Shown here in pieces: positions 43,284 to 51,266 of a stretch of 64,000 nt of DNA. Position numbers and translations under genes: made by a program. The notes under the pieces were generated by a model. It did not search any database. It saw only the letters and a list, made by a program, of their open reading frames with translations, and had not been told where the DNA came from. Position 1 is the stretch's first letter, and every line of letters begins with the position of its first letter. Source of the DNA: Halobaculum sp. CBA1158. GTDB taxonomy: Archaea > Halobacteriota > Halobacteria > Halobacteriales > Haloferacaceae. The stretch lies in assembly GCF_021431925.1 (NCBI RefSeq), contig NZ_CP090371.1, positions 1,612,001 through 1,676,000 of the forward strand, read 5' to 3'.

Positions 43284-45002
43284 ATGGACATCGCCATCGT
43301 CGGTCCCGACCCAGCGGCGGCGGCCGCCAGCGAGGCCCTGGCCGACATCGAGGCGAACGTGATGCCGGTCGAGGCGAGCCTGCTCGACGGCTTCGACCTC
43401 GCGGTCGTCGTCGGAACGACCGGCGACGACGCCTTTCGGACGGCGACGCGGCTCGTCGACGACTGGGTCGCCGTCGAGATCGGCGGCATCGGCGGCCGAG
43501 CGATCGACGGGGTCGACGCCGCGGTCACCGCATTCTCCGCGGACTCGGGCTGTTACGACTGCCTGCGCGATCGAGTGAACGCGAACGTCCCCGCCGGCGA
43601 CGCCCCGCCACAGGGGACCCGAAGCGCGGTTCGCTTCGCCGGCGCGCTCGCCGGTCGACGGGCCATCCGACACCTCTCGGGCGAGGCGGTCGCCGGGACG
43701 GTCACCGAGGTCGACGGCCCCGAGCGTCGGTTCCTCCCATCTCCGGGGTGTGACTGCACGGGGGAGCCGGCGGGACTGGAACTGCGCGAGACCGACTCCC
43801 CCGTCGACCTCGACGACGCGGTCGACCGGATGGACCGCGCGGTCGACGACCGGGTCGGGATCGTGACCGAGGTGGGCGAGCGGGAGTCGTTCCCGGTGCC
43901 GTACTACATCGCCCGGACGACCGACACCGCGGCGTTCGCCGACGCCAGGTGCGCGGAGTTCGCCGCGGGCGTCGCCGCGGACTGGGACGAGGGGTACGCG
44001 AAGGCGATCGGGGAGGCGTTGGAGCGGTACTGCGCCGGCGTCTACCGGGCCTCGGCGCTTCGGTCGGCTCCCACGGAAGGCGTCATCGACGCCGTTCCGG
44101 TCGACCGGTTCGTCCGACCGCCGGACGCGGAGACGCCCGACCCGGACGAGCGGATCCCGTGGGTGGACGGGATCGACCTCCGGTCGAGCGAGTCGGCGTC
44201 GCTGCCGGCGGAGTTCGTCCTGTTCCCGCCCCCGGCCGAGCGGTTCGCCCCCGCGATCACGACCGGGCTCGGCCTGGGGAACTCGACGGCCGAGGCCGTG
44301 CTGTCGGGGCTGTACGAGACGGTCGAGCGGGACGCGACGATGCTGTCGTGGTACTCGACGTTCGAGCCGATGGGGCTGTCGGTCGACGACGAGCGGTTCG
44401 CGGCGCTGCGACGGCGCGCCGCCGCCGAGGACCTCACAGCGACTCCCCTGTTGCTCACGCAGGACGTGGACGTGCCCGTCGTCGGCGTCGCCGTCCACCG
44501 CGACCCCGAGTCCGGCGAGTGGCCGCGCTTCGCCATGGGGTCGGCCGCGGACCTCGACGCCGCCGCCGCGGCGACTGACGCGCTCGCGGAAGCGCTGCAG
44601 AACTGGATGGAGCTTCGCGCGATGGGGCCCGAGCAGGCCGCCGGAGAGGAGGGAGCCATCGGCGCGTACGCCGAGTTCCCCGAGCGAGTCCGGGAGTTCG
44701 TCTCCCCCGACGTGACGTTGTCGGCGGCGGACGTCACCGACGGCGACGCTGCGGAACTGTCCGGCGTCGCCGAGGTCGACGCCCTCGTCGATCGGCTCGA
44801 CGCCGCCGGCCTCGACGCCTACGCCGCCCGGCTCACGACGCGCGACGTGGCCGCGCTCGGCTTCGAGGGCGTTCGCGTCCTCGTCCCCGAGGCGCAGCCG
44901 CTGTTCACGGGGGAGGCGTTCTTCGGCGACCGGCTGGAGACCGTCTCGGCGTCGATGGGGTTCGAACCGGAGCCGGAGACGGCGTACCACCCGTTTCCGT
45001 AG
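43284..45002 (+). CDS. YcaO-domain protein with N-terminal zinc-tetrad E1-like region
   Basis: 572 residues. Residues 1-165 resemble the truncated E1/Ocin-ThiF-like part of azoline cyclodehydratases, with four Cys that could bind zinc: CYDC (Cys90, Cys93) and CDC (Cys156, Cys158). Residues 200-572 are YcaO: GYAKAIGEALERYCAGVYRA, GLGLGNSTAEAVLSGLYETVERDA (ATP/Mg Glu cluster), AAAATDALAEALQNWMELRAMG. The C-terminus PETAYHPFP recalls the proline-rich end of peptide-modifying YcaO enzymes. YcaO proteins phosphorylate backbone amides to make azolines, thioamides or amidines. No precursor peptide gene is recognised nearby. ATG 43284 is preferred; nine residues earlier is possible. Confidence 0.85.
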   Translation: MDIAIVGPDPAAAAASEALADIEANVMPVEASLLDGFDLAVVVGTTGDDAFRTATRLVDDWVAVEIGGIGGRAIDGVDAAVTAFSADSGCYDCLRDRVNANVPAGDAPPQGTRSAVRFAGALAGRRAIRHLSGEAVAGTVTEVDGPERRFLPSPGCDCTGEPAGLELRETDSPVDLDDAVDRMDRAVDDRVGIVTEVGERESFPVPYYIARTTDTAAFADARCAEFAAGVAADWDEGYAKAIGEALERYCAGVYRASALRSAPTEGVIDAVPVDRFVRPPDAETPDPDERIPWVDGIDLRSSESASLPAEFVLFPPPAERFAPAITTGLGLGNSTAEAVLSGLYETVERDATMLSWYSTFEPMGLSVDDERFAALRRRAAAEDLTATPLLLTQDVDVPVVGVAVHRDPESGEWPRFAMGSAADLDAAAAATDALAEALQNWMELRAMGPEQAAGEEGAIGAYAEFPERVREFVSPDVTLSAADVTDGDAAELSGVAEVDALVDRLDAAGLDAYAARLTTRDVAALGFEGVRVLVPEAQPLFTGEAFFGDRLETVSASMGFEPEPETAYHPFP

Positions 45003-45101
45003 CGACGCGAGGGCTCGCGCCGGTCGCGCGAGTCGGCCACCCGTCGGTCGATCGAACCCGGAGCGTTCTTGGCCGCCACCCCACACGACACAGCTACCCG
45101 A

Positions 45102-46547
45102 ATGCCCCGATTCGTCCACTACTCGGACATCGAGAACGTCTACGACGACCCCGAGCGCGCGGGGCGACTCGCCGGACTCATCACCGATCTCGACGGGCCC
45201 GACGCCGCCGTCGTCGGCTCCGGAGACGACACGGCCCCAGGCGTCGCGGCGACGGTCTCGTCGGGACGCCAGGCGGTCGACTTCTACCGCGCGATCGACA
45301 CGGACGTGGAGACGTTCGGCAACCACGACTTCGACTTCGGGGGCGACGCCGCCCGCGCGGTCGTCACCGACTCCCCGCAGACGTGGGTCTCGGCGAACGT
45401 GTACGACGAGGACGGCGAGCGGTTCGCCGAGGCCGAGGGCGTCGTCCCGTGGACCGTCGAGCGCGTCGACGGCGACCGCGTGGGCTTCTTCGGCGTCACC
45501 GACCCGGCGACAGACTCGCTGAATCCGATGGCCGCCGACATGGAGTTCACGGACCCCTACGAGGCCGCCCGCGAGGCCGTCGCCGACCTCCGCGCCGAGG
45601 GCGTCGACCACGTGGTCGCCGTCTCGCACCTCGGCGGCGGCGACGACGACCTCGCCGCCGTCGACGGGATCGACCTCGTGCTCGGCGGGCACGTCCACAG
45701 CGAGCGCGTCGAGACGGTCGAGGAGACGCTGTGCACCCGTCCCGGCGTCAATGGCGAGACCGTGCTGGAGGTCGCCCTCGACGACGACGGCGCGAGCGTC
45801 ACCCGTCACGGTCCCGCGGACGCGCCGGTCGACGAGCGGGTCGCCGACGGCCTCCGCGAGCGCATCGCGGCCGCGGGGCTCGACCGGGCGGTGGGGCGCG
45901 TCGACGAGCCGATCGAGCGCTCGGAGGCGACCGTCCACGGCGGCGAGTGCCGGATCGGCAACGTCGTCGCCGACGCGTACCGGTGGGCCGCCGACGCCGA
46001 CGTGGGGCTGCAGAACGCCGGCGGGCTCAGGCTCGGGCACGACCTCGCGGGCGAGGTGACGGAGGCGGACCTCCTCTCGGTGCTCCCGTTCGAGGAGCCG
46101 ATCGTCGTCGTCGAGGTGACGGGCGCGGAGCTGTTGGACGCCTTCAGGCAGATGTCCGCGGCCGTCGTCGACTTCGGCGAGGAGGACTGGTGGCACGGCC
46201 ATCTCAGCGGCGCGCGCGTCGTCTGGGACGACGATCGCGAGGTGCTCGTCGAGGCGACCGTCGCCGGCGACCCCGTCGATCCCGAGTCGCTGTACCGCGT
46301 CGCCACCCCGGAGTACATTCTCCACTCCGATCACGAGTTTCCCGTCATCGGCCAGCGACACCGCGCCGGCGAGCACGGGATCCAACACGAGGTGCTGGCC
46401 GAGTACGTCCGCGAACACGGGATCGACCCCGAGATCGAGGGACGGATCCGCCGCGTGTCCGGCGACGAGCGCCCCGGGATCGACTCCCCTGGCGGGGAAC
46501 CCCGAGCGTCCGGAACGACCGGCGGGGACGCCGGCGGCGATGAGTGA
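45102..46547 (+). CDS. Cytoplasmic 5'-nucleotidase / 2',3'-cyclic phosphodiesterase-like metallophosphatase
   Basis: 481 residues, UshA-like two-domain protein without signal peptide. Metallophosphoesterase half: HYSDIENVYDDPERAGRL, TFGNHDFDFGG (near 65), VAVSHLGGGDDDLAAVDGIDLVLGGHVHSE. C-terminal 5'-nucleotidase domain from about 250: ECRIGNVVADAYRWAADADVGLQNAGGLR and LLSVLPFEEPIVVVEVTG. The first metal loop reads SDIEN rather than NDxHG, a departure from UshA that may alter metal use. The last codons and stop lie inside a 19-bp tandem repeat. Confidence 0.87.
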   Translation: MPRFVHYSDIENVYDDPERAGRLAGLITDLDGPDAAVVGSGDDTAPGVAATVSSGRQAVDFYRAIDTDVETFGNHDFDFGGDAARAVVTDSPQTWVSANVYDEDGERFAEAEGVVPWTVERVDGDRVGFFGVTDPATDSLNPMAADMEFTDPYEAAREAVADLRAEGVDHVVAVSHLGGGDDDLAAVDGIDLVLGGHVHSERVETVEETLCTRPGVNGETVLEVALDDDGASVTRHGPADAPVDERVADGLRERIAAAGLDRAVGRVDEPIERSEATVHGGECRIGNVVADAYRWAADADVGLQNAGGLRLGHDLAGEVTEADLLSVLPFEEPIVVVEVTGAELLDAFRQMSAAVVDFGEEDWWHGHLSGARVVWDDDREVLVEATVAGDPVDPESLYRVATPEYILHSDHEFPVIGQRHRAGEHGIQHEVLAEYVREHGIDPEIEGRIRRVSGDERPGIDSPGGEPRASGTTGGDAGGDE

Positions 46548-46594
46548 CGCCGGCGGCGATGAGTGACGCCGGCGGCGACGGGTGACGCCGGCGT
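46527..46594. repeat. 19-bp tandem repeat x 3.5 across the stop codon of the phosphatase gene
   Basis: Units GACGCCGGCGGCGATGAGT at 46527-46545 and 46546-46564 are identical; the third (46565-46583) has two changes and a partial fourth follows. The TGA stop is in unit 2, so copy number changes could alter the C-terminus. Confidence 0.8.
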
Positions 46595-46675
46595 GACAGG
46601 GGTCGGAGCGACGAGACCCGAGCGAGGCCGGCCGGGAGAGAAGTGTTTACCCGCCCTCGCGTCGACTACTCGACA

Positions 46676-47128
46676 ATGACGCTGGTCGTCGTCCCGGTGC
46701 GATACCCTCTCTCGAACCACTCACTGGCGACGCTGTCGGAGGCGATCCGGATCGCCGACGAGCGCGACGCCGAACTGACCGTTCTTCACGTCGACCTCTA
46801 CCAGGACGGAAAGGAAGTCACGCGGACGGACCTCAAGCGAGCCGTCGAGCGGGAGTTCGGTCGGCTCCCGCAGATCCGGTACGTGGTGCGACGGGGCTTT
46901 CTCGTCGAGGAGACCATCCTCGACGAGGTCGCCGCCGAGGCCGCCGACGTGGTGGTCATCGGCGCGAAGCAGGCGAGTCGCTGGCGGCGGACCATCCAGC
47001 GGCTGTTCTCCGACCCCGACATCGAGTCGTTCCTGAAGGGCAAACTCGACGCGACCGTCATCACCGTCCGTCCGGACGGCGAGACCGGCGGGATCGCGTC
47101 CGCCGACGGCGGGAACGACGAGCGATGA
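46676..47128 (+). CDS. Universal stress protein (UspA) family, no ATP-binding signature
   Basis: 150 residues with the UspA fold pattern: TLVVVPVRYPLSNHSLATLSEAI, ELTVLHVDLYQDGKEV, EETILDEVAAEAADVVVIGAK. The end lacks the G-x2-G-x9-G-S/T ATP site (it reads GAKQASRWRRTIQRLFSDPD), so it is probably a non-nucleotide-binding member. TATA-like GTGTTTACC near 46642 fits a leaderless ATG at 46676. Overlaps birA by 4 nt (ATGA). Confidence 0.83.
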   Translation: MTLVVVPVRYPLSNHSLATLSEAIRIADERDAELTVLHVDLYQDGKEVTRTDLKRAVEREFGRLPQIRYVVRRGFLVEETILDEVAAEAADVVVIGAKQASRWRRTIQRLFSDPDIESFLKGKLDATVITVRPDGETGGIASADGGNDER

Positions 47129-48249
47129 GCGGCGACGGGGACGCGAACGACGACGGAAACGCGGGCGACGACCGTGACGAGCGAACGGATCGGGACGCCG
47201 ACGGCGGTCCCGATCGCCGCGACCGCGGCCCCGACGGGGTCGGTCTCCCGGCCACCCGACGGGCGCTCCTCGACGCGCTCGCGGACGGTCCCGTCTCCGG
47301 GCCGACGCTGGCCGACCGGCTGGGCGTCTCGCGGGCGGCCGTCTGGAAGCACGTCGAGGCGCTCCGGGAGGCGGGTCTCGCCGTCGAGAGCGGCGACGAG
47401 GGCTACCGCGTCGGCGACGCGTCGGGCTACTCGGGGGCGGCGATCGCCCACGGACTCGACGCCCCGTTCGCCGTCGAGTACCACGACAGCATCGGCTCGA
47501 CCAACGACCGCGCGCGCGAGTTGGCGGGCGACGGCGTCGCCGACGCGGTCGTCGTCGCCGACGAGCAGACCGCCTCGCGGGGGCGACTCGACCGGGAGTG
47601 GTCGTCGCCGCCGGGCGGCGTGTGGCTGTCCGTCGTCTGTCGGCCCGACGTGCCGCCGGCGCACGCGCCCGCCTACACCCTCGCCATGGCGGTCGCGGTC
47701 ACGCGCGCCTGCCGCGAGGCCGGCGTCGACGCCCGGATCAAGTGGCCCAACGACGTGCTCGTGGGCGACAGCGACGACCCGGACGACGGCGGAGCCGCCG
47801 CGAGCGACTCCGGTGGGGGGGACGCGGGGCGCGGGGGGCGGAAGCTGTGCGGGATCCTCACCGAGATGGAGGGTGAGGCCGACCGGGTCTCCTGGCTCGT
47901 CGTCGGCGTGGGCCTGAACGCGAACGTGGCGATCGGGGACCTCCCGCCCGACGCCGGCGCGACGAGCCTGCTCGCCGAGCGCGGCGAGCCGGTCGATCGT
48001 CGATCCCTCGTCCAGCGAGTGCTCGAAGAGTTTCACGCCCTCCGCGGCGACCTCCGCGGGGCGGTGTCGACGTGGGAGGAGTACGCCGACACCGTCGGCC
48101 GACGCGTCCGGGTGGACACCCCGGGCGGCGTCGTCGAGGGCGAGGCCGTCGGGATCGAGTTCCCCGGCGCGCTCATCGTCGACGCCGCCGACGGGAGAAC
48201 GCGGGTGACGGCCGGCGACTGCGACCACCTCCGACCCGTCGGGGAGTGA
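47125..48249 (+). CDS. birA: Biotin--protein ligase / biotin repressor, HTH-BPL
   Basis: 374 residues. After an acidic 45-residue extension, an HTH at about 48-95 (LADGPVSGPTLADRLGVSRAAVWKHVEALRE) and a BPL catalytic domain with GSTNDRARELAG, ASRGRLDREWSSPPGGVW (GRGRxxxW motif) and IKWPNDVLVGD, then an insertion rich in Gly/Ser/Asp and VVGVGLNANV. A C-terminal SH3-like part ends with TRVTAGDCDHL. Attaches biotin to acyl-CoA carboxylase subunits; the HTH suggests self- or biotin-gene regulation. Confidence 0.92.
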   Translation: MSGDGDANDDGNAGDDRDERTDRDADGGPDRRDRGPDGVGLPATRRALLDALADGPVSGPTLADRLGVSRAAVWKHVEALREAGLAVESGDEGYRVGDASGYSGAAIAHGLDAPFAVEYHDSIGSTNDRARELAGDGVADAVVVADEQTASRGRLDREWSSPPGGVWLSVVCRPDVPPAHAPAYTLAMAVAVTRACREAGVDARIKWPNDVLVGDSDDPDDGGAAASDSGGGDAGRGGRKLCGILTEMEGEADRVSWLVVGVGLNANVAIGDLPPDAGATSLLAERGEPVDRRSLVQRVLEEFHALRGDLRGAVSTWEEYADTVGRRVRVDTPGGVVEGEAVGIEFPGALIVDAADGRTRVTAGDCDHLRPVGE

Positions 48250-48252
48250 GCC

Positions 48253-48699
48253 TCAGTCGTCGCCGGCCACGCGGACGGTGAGTACCGGCACCGACGACCC
48301 GCGGACGACCTTCTCGGCGACGCTCCCGAGCAGCAGGCGGTCGATCCCGCCGCGGCCGTGGGTGCCCATCACGATCAGGTCGCAGTCGTTCTCCTCGGCG
48401 TAGCGGACGATCTCGCCGCTGGGCGAGCCGTCGATGACGGCGGTCTCGACCGGGACGTCGTAGTCGTCGCCGAGCGCCTCCACCAGCGAGACGGCGTCCT
48501 CGGCGTCCTCCCTGAGCATCTGGTCGATACCCTCCCAACTCGACTCCATCGGCATCCCGGCGTACGACGCCGAGTTGACGACGTACAGCGCGTGGACGGT
48601 CGCGCCGTGCTGGACCGCCAAGTCGACGGCGTGACGGACCGCGCGCTCGACGCCGTCGGAGCCGTCGGTCGGGACGAGGATCCGGTCGTACATCCCCAT
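48253..48699 (-). CDS. Universal stress protein (UspA) family, ATP-binding type
   Basis: 148 residues: YDRILVPTDGSDGVERAVRHA at the start and IVMGTHGRGGIDRLLLGSVAEKVV near 110, which is the intact G-x2-G-x9-G-S ATP site. TATA-like CTTAAT at 48734-48739 gives a transcription start near 48709 and a 10-nt leader. Convergent with birA, 3 bp apart. Confidence 0.9.
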   Translation of the reverse strand: MGMYDRILVPTDGSDGVERAVRHAVDLAVQHGATVHALYVVNSASYAGMPMESSWEGIDQMLREDAEDAVSLVEALGDDYDVPVETAVIDGSPSGEIVRYAEENDCDLIVMGTHGRGGIDRLLLGSVAEKVVRGSSVPVLTVRVAGDD

Positions 48700-48926
48700 G
48701 TGAACGTCTGTCGTAGCTCATATCCCCGCCCGCATTAAGCCTTCCCACGATCGAACCGTCGTCTCGCGGTTTCCCTTTTCGATTCGTAACGGGCGGGCGG
48801 AACGATCCGGAGACGGCTCGGGCGTGGCTCGGAGGGATCCGGAAGGAGTCTGGGACTGAGCCGGGGCTGGTCGGGGACGAGAGCGGCGGCGAAAACGGGA
48901 CCGACTGCGTCGATCCTCGATGCGTT

Positions 48927-49193
48927 CTAGAGGCGGCCGACTTCCTCGACGCTGACGGACTCGACGCCCTCGACGCCGGAGAACGACTCCTCGACGGCCT
49001 CGGTGCCGCCGGCGTCGTCGGGGACGACGACCATCGGCAGCAGGGCGACCAGGCCGAACGCCACGTCGTCGCGCTCGACGTTACGGATCTCCGCGCCCTG
49101 CGGAAGCGACTCCTCCAGTTTCTGCTGGAGCTCGTCGAGGTCGATGTCGGGGCTCTGCGGCATCACCTTCATCTTGGCTGCGACCTTCCCCAT
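48927..49193 (-). CDS. ef1b: Translation elongation factor 1 beta (aEF-1B)
   Basis: 88 residues: [40 protein letters not shown] and a C-terminal [12 protein letters not shown], the archaeal aEF-1B fold. Exchanges GDP for GTP on aEF-1A. The start lies 2 nt after the stop of the zinc-finger protein gene, so both share one mRNA; this gene pair is conserved in haloarchaea. Confidence 0.93.
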   Translation of the reverse strand: MGKVAAKMKVMPQSPDIDLDELQQKLEESLPQGAEIRNVERDDVAFGLVALLPMVVVPDDAGGTEAVEESFSGVEGVESVSVEEVGRL

Positions 49194-49195
49194 CG

Positions 49196-49381
49196 TCAGG
49201 GCCCTCGGAAGCCGCAGTCGGGACACTCATAGAGGTTGCTCTGCTTTCGGCACTTCGCGCAGCGACTGATCTGCGTACCGCAGTCGGGACAACTGAACGT
49301 CGCCGCCGCGGTCCCCGCGACGTTGATGCCACAGGAGACGCAGCGCCGCTCCGAGCGCTGGTCCGGCTCTGACTGACTCAT
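49196..49381 (-). CDS. Double zinc-finger micro-protein, HVO_2753 family
   Basis: 61 residues with four CPxCG-like knuckles: CVSCG (14-18), CPDCG (31-35), CAKC (41-44), CPDCG (53-57), i.e. two zinc fingers, ending FRGP. It matches the Haloferax volcanii zinc-finger micro-protein HVO_2753, whose loss impairs swarming and biofilm and whose structure has two zinc sites. Start at 49381 with a TATA-like GTTAAAAAC near 49403-49411 (leaderless). Directly upstream of ef1b. Confidence 0.9.
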   Translation of the reverse strand: MSQSEPDQRSERRCVSCGINVAGTAAATFSCPDCGTQISRCAKCRKQSNLYECPDCGFRGP

Positions 49382-49450
49382 ACGGCTAGAGACCGGCGCG
49401 CGGTTTTTAACGGTTGTCTTTCGACCGGCCACGCTCGCGACCGGTCCGAT

Positions 49451-50674
49451 TCACGCGAGGATCAGCGGCCCGAGCAACACCCCCATGAGGTGAACCCGTC
49501 GACAGCCGAGGCGAACCGGGACGAAGCCGACGGCCGCGGCCGCCACGAGCGTCACCACGCCGAACGGTCCCGCGAACAGCAACGACAGCACGACCAGCCC
49601 CGTGAGCACCGCAGCGACCAGCGGTCGGTACGGGAGCCGGCCGACCGCCCGCAACGCCGCCTCGCCGACGGCGACGACAGCGACGACGCCGACCGCGCCC
49701 GCGACGACCGTCGCCGCGAGCAACGGCGGGAGCGTCGCCGGGACGCCGGCGTCTCGCATCGCGACGAGCACGCCCGATCGGGGGGCGTCGAAGGCGACGA
49801 GCGCGAACAGCGCGAACACCGCCGTGGCCGTGTTCGCCCCGCTGGTCGCGACGACGTACTCTCGGGCCGGATCGCGTCCCCTCGTCGCCGGCAACGCCAG
49901 CACGGCCGCGACGCCCGCGGAGACGCCCGGGAGGTACCCGACGGCCGCACCTCCGCCAGCGCCCGCGGCGGCCGCGCCGGTCACCTCCCGGGGCGACAGT
50001 CCAAGCCGCGCGTCCGCCTGTGGGGGAACGCCGTCGCCGCCGAGTGCGTCCGCGAGGACGGGCACGCCGAACAGCCCCGCGAACAGCGGCGCGAGGATCC
50101 CGCCGGCAGCCACCAGCGGATCCGTCGGCGCGTCGAGCGTGACCGCCCCCAACGCCGTCGCGAGCGCGAACGACGCCGTGCCCGCGATCCGGCGACGATT
50201 CGTCGCCTCGGTCACCACCAGCGCGAGCGCGACGCCGCCCAGCACGACCGGGAGCCACGCCCGAAGGTACGGGTAGGCCACCCGCATCCCGGCGGTGACG
50301 GCGACCGCGAGCGGGATCGACCCCGCGAGCGCGACGCCCGACCCGATCGCCGAGAGCCGCAGCGCCTCCCGACCCCGACCCTCGGCCACGAGACGGTGCC
50401 CCGGGAGGGCGGCGGCGGCCATCGCGGCGTCGGGGACTCCAAGCGCCAGCGACGGCACCACGTCGAGGAACGTGTGGACGATCCCGGCCGAAAGCATCGC
50501 ACAGCCGAGGGGAAGCGGCGGCGCGTCGACGGCGGGCGCTGCCGCCGCCAGTAGGAACGCGAAGTTGTTCGCGTGCAGCCCCGGCAACAGTCCGCTGCAA
50601 CAGCCGAGCGCACACCCCGCGAGCGTGTACGCCAGCAGCGTTGCGCCGACCGACGGGACCGTGAGCGAGAGCAC
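49451..50674 (-). CDS. Tripartite tricarboxylate transporter permease (TctA/DUF112-like)
   Basis: 407 residues, hydrophobic throughout, roughly ten to twelve spans. The family blocks are GCCSGLLPGLHANNFAFLL (residues 24-42) and GAAVGYLPGVSAGVAAVLALP (near 246), the inverted pseudo-repeat GxLPGxxA-type loops, and VATSGANTATAVFALFALVA. TctA-type permeases import carboxylates with a periplasmic binder; no TctB/TctC gene is nearby and solo archaeal DUF112 proteins are uncharacterised. GTG start at 50674 is supported by a TATA-like TTCAAGTAG at 50698-50706. Confidence 0.82.
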   Translation of the reverse strand: MLSLTVPSVGATLLAYTLAGCALGCCSGLLPGLHANNFAFLLAAAAPAVDAPPLPLGCAMLSAGIVHTFLDVVPSLALGVPDAAMAAAALPGHRLVAEGRGREALRLSAIGSGVALAGSIPLAVAVTAGMRVAYPYLRAWLPVVLGGVALALVVTEATNRRRIAGTASFALATALGAVTLDAPTDPLVAAGGILAPLFAGLFGVPVLADALGGDGVPPQADARLGLSPREVTGAAAAGAGGGAAVGYLPGVSAGVAAVLALPATRGRDPAREYVVATSGANTATAVFALFALVAFDAPRSGVLVAMRDAGVPATLPPLLAATVVAGAVGVVAVVAVGEAALRAVGRLPYRPLVAAVLTGLVVLSLLFAGPFGVVTLVAAAAVGFVPVRLGCRRVHLMGVLLGPLILA

Positions 50675-50697
50675 CGCGCGGGAGTGGCACCGTCATC

Positions 50698-50706
50698 CTA
50701 CTTGAA
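50698..50706 (-). promoter_or_regulatory. TATA-like box of the TctA-like gene; supports its GTG start
   Basis: TTCAAGTAG on the minus strand, centre about 28 bp upstream of the GTG at 50674. Confidence 0.4.
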
Positions 50707-50770
50707 CGCTCGCCGGCGGCTCCCCGTTGCCCGTGGCGACGACTCCCCACCCGTCCGCGAGCGGCGTCCC

Positions 50771-50820
50771 GGTGCGGCCCGGTGCGGCCCGGTGCGGTCC
50801 GGTGCGGCCCGGTGCGGCCG
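50771..50820. repeat. 10-bp tandem repeat x 5
   Basis: Five consecutive GGTGCGGYCC/G units, in the gap downstream of the L12 gene and upstream of the TctA-like gene, followed by a sixth imperfect copy near 50824. No function evident; may form part of a transcription-termination region for the ribosomal operon. Confidence 0.8.
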
Positions 50821-50897
50821 CTTCCGGTGCGGTCGCGGCGTCGAAAGAAGTGCGATCGGTGGTCGAGTCGACGGCGTCGAGGTGAGCGTCGCCGGCG

Positions 50898-51248
50898 TCA
50901 GCCGAAGAGCTCGCCCAGGCCCTCGCCCGAGCCCTCGTCGTCGTCATCGTCGTCGGCGGCCTCCTCGGCCGCCTCCTCCTCGTCGGCCTCGTCGTCGCCG
51001 TCGTCGGCGTCAGCCTCGGCCTCGTCGGCCGAACCGCCGGCGGCACCGCCGGCAGCGCCCGCGGCGGGCGCGGCGGCGGCCGTGTCGATGGCCTCCTCGA
51101 TGTCGACGTCCTCCAGCGCGGCCACGAGGGCCTTCACGCGGGATTCCTCGACGTCGACGCCGGCGGCTTCGAGCACCGCCGTGACGTTGTCCTCGTTGAT
51201 CTCCTCGTCCGTCTCGTTCAGGATGAGTGCAGCGTAAACGTATTCCAT
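50898..51248 (-). CDS. rpl12: Ribosomal protein L12 (archaeal P1)
   Basis: 116 residues: [20 protein letters not shown] at the start (dimerisation helices), Ala/Gly-rich hinge around 58-75, then an acidic stretch and the terminal GLGELFG that contacts elongation factors. Last gene of the L1-L10-L12 set, 18 bp after L10. Confidence 0.95.
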   Translation of the reverse strand: MEYVYAALILNETDEEINEDNVTAVLEAAGVDVEESRVKALVAALEDVDIEEAIDTAAAAPAAGAAGGAAGGSADEAEADADDGDDEADEEEAAEEAADDDDDDEGSGEGLGELFG

Positions 51249-51266
51249 GGTCCTGTGTAGTGTGTC

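Noticed and set aside
43266..46418. 1050-codon minus-strand frame spanning YcaO and phosphatase genes
   Set aside because: Crosses two well-supported genes on the other strand and shows no conserved pattern.
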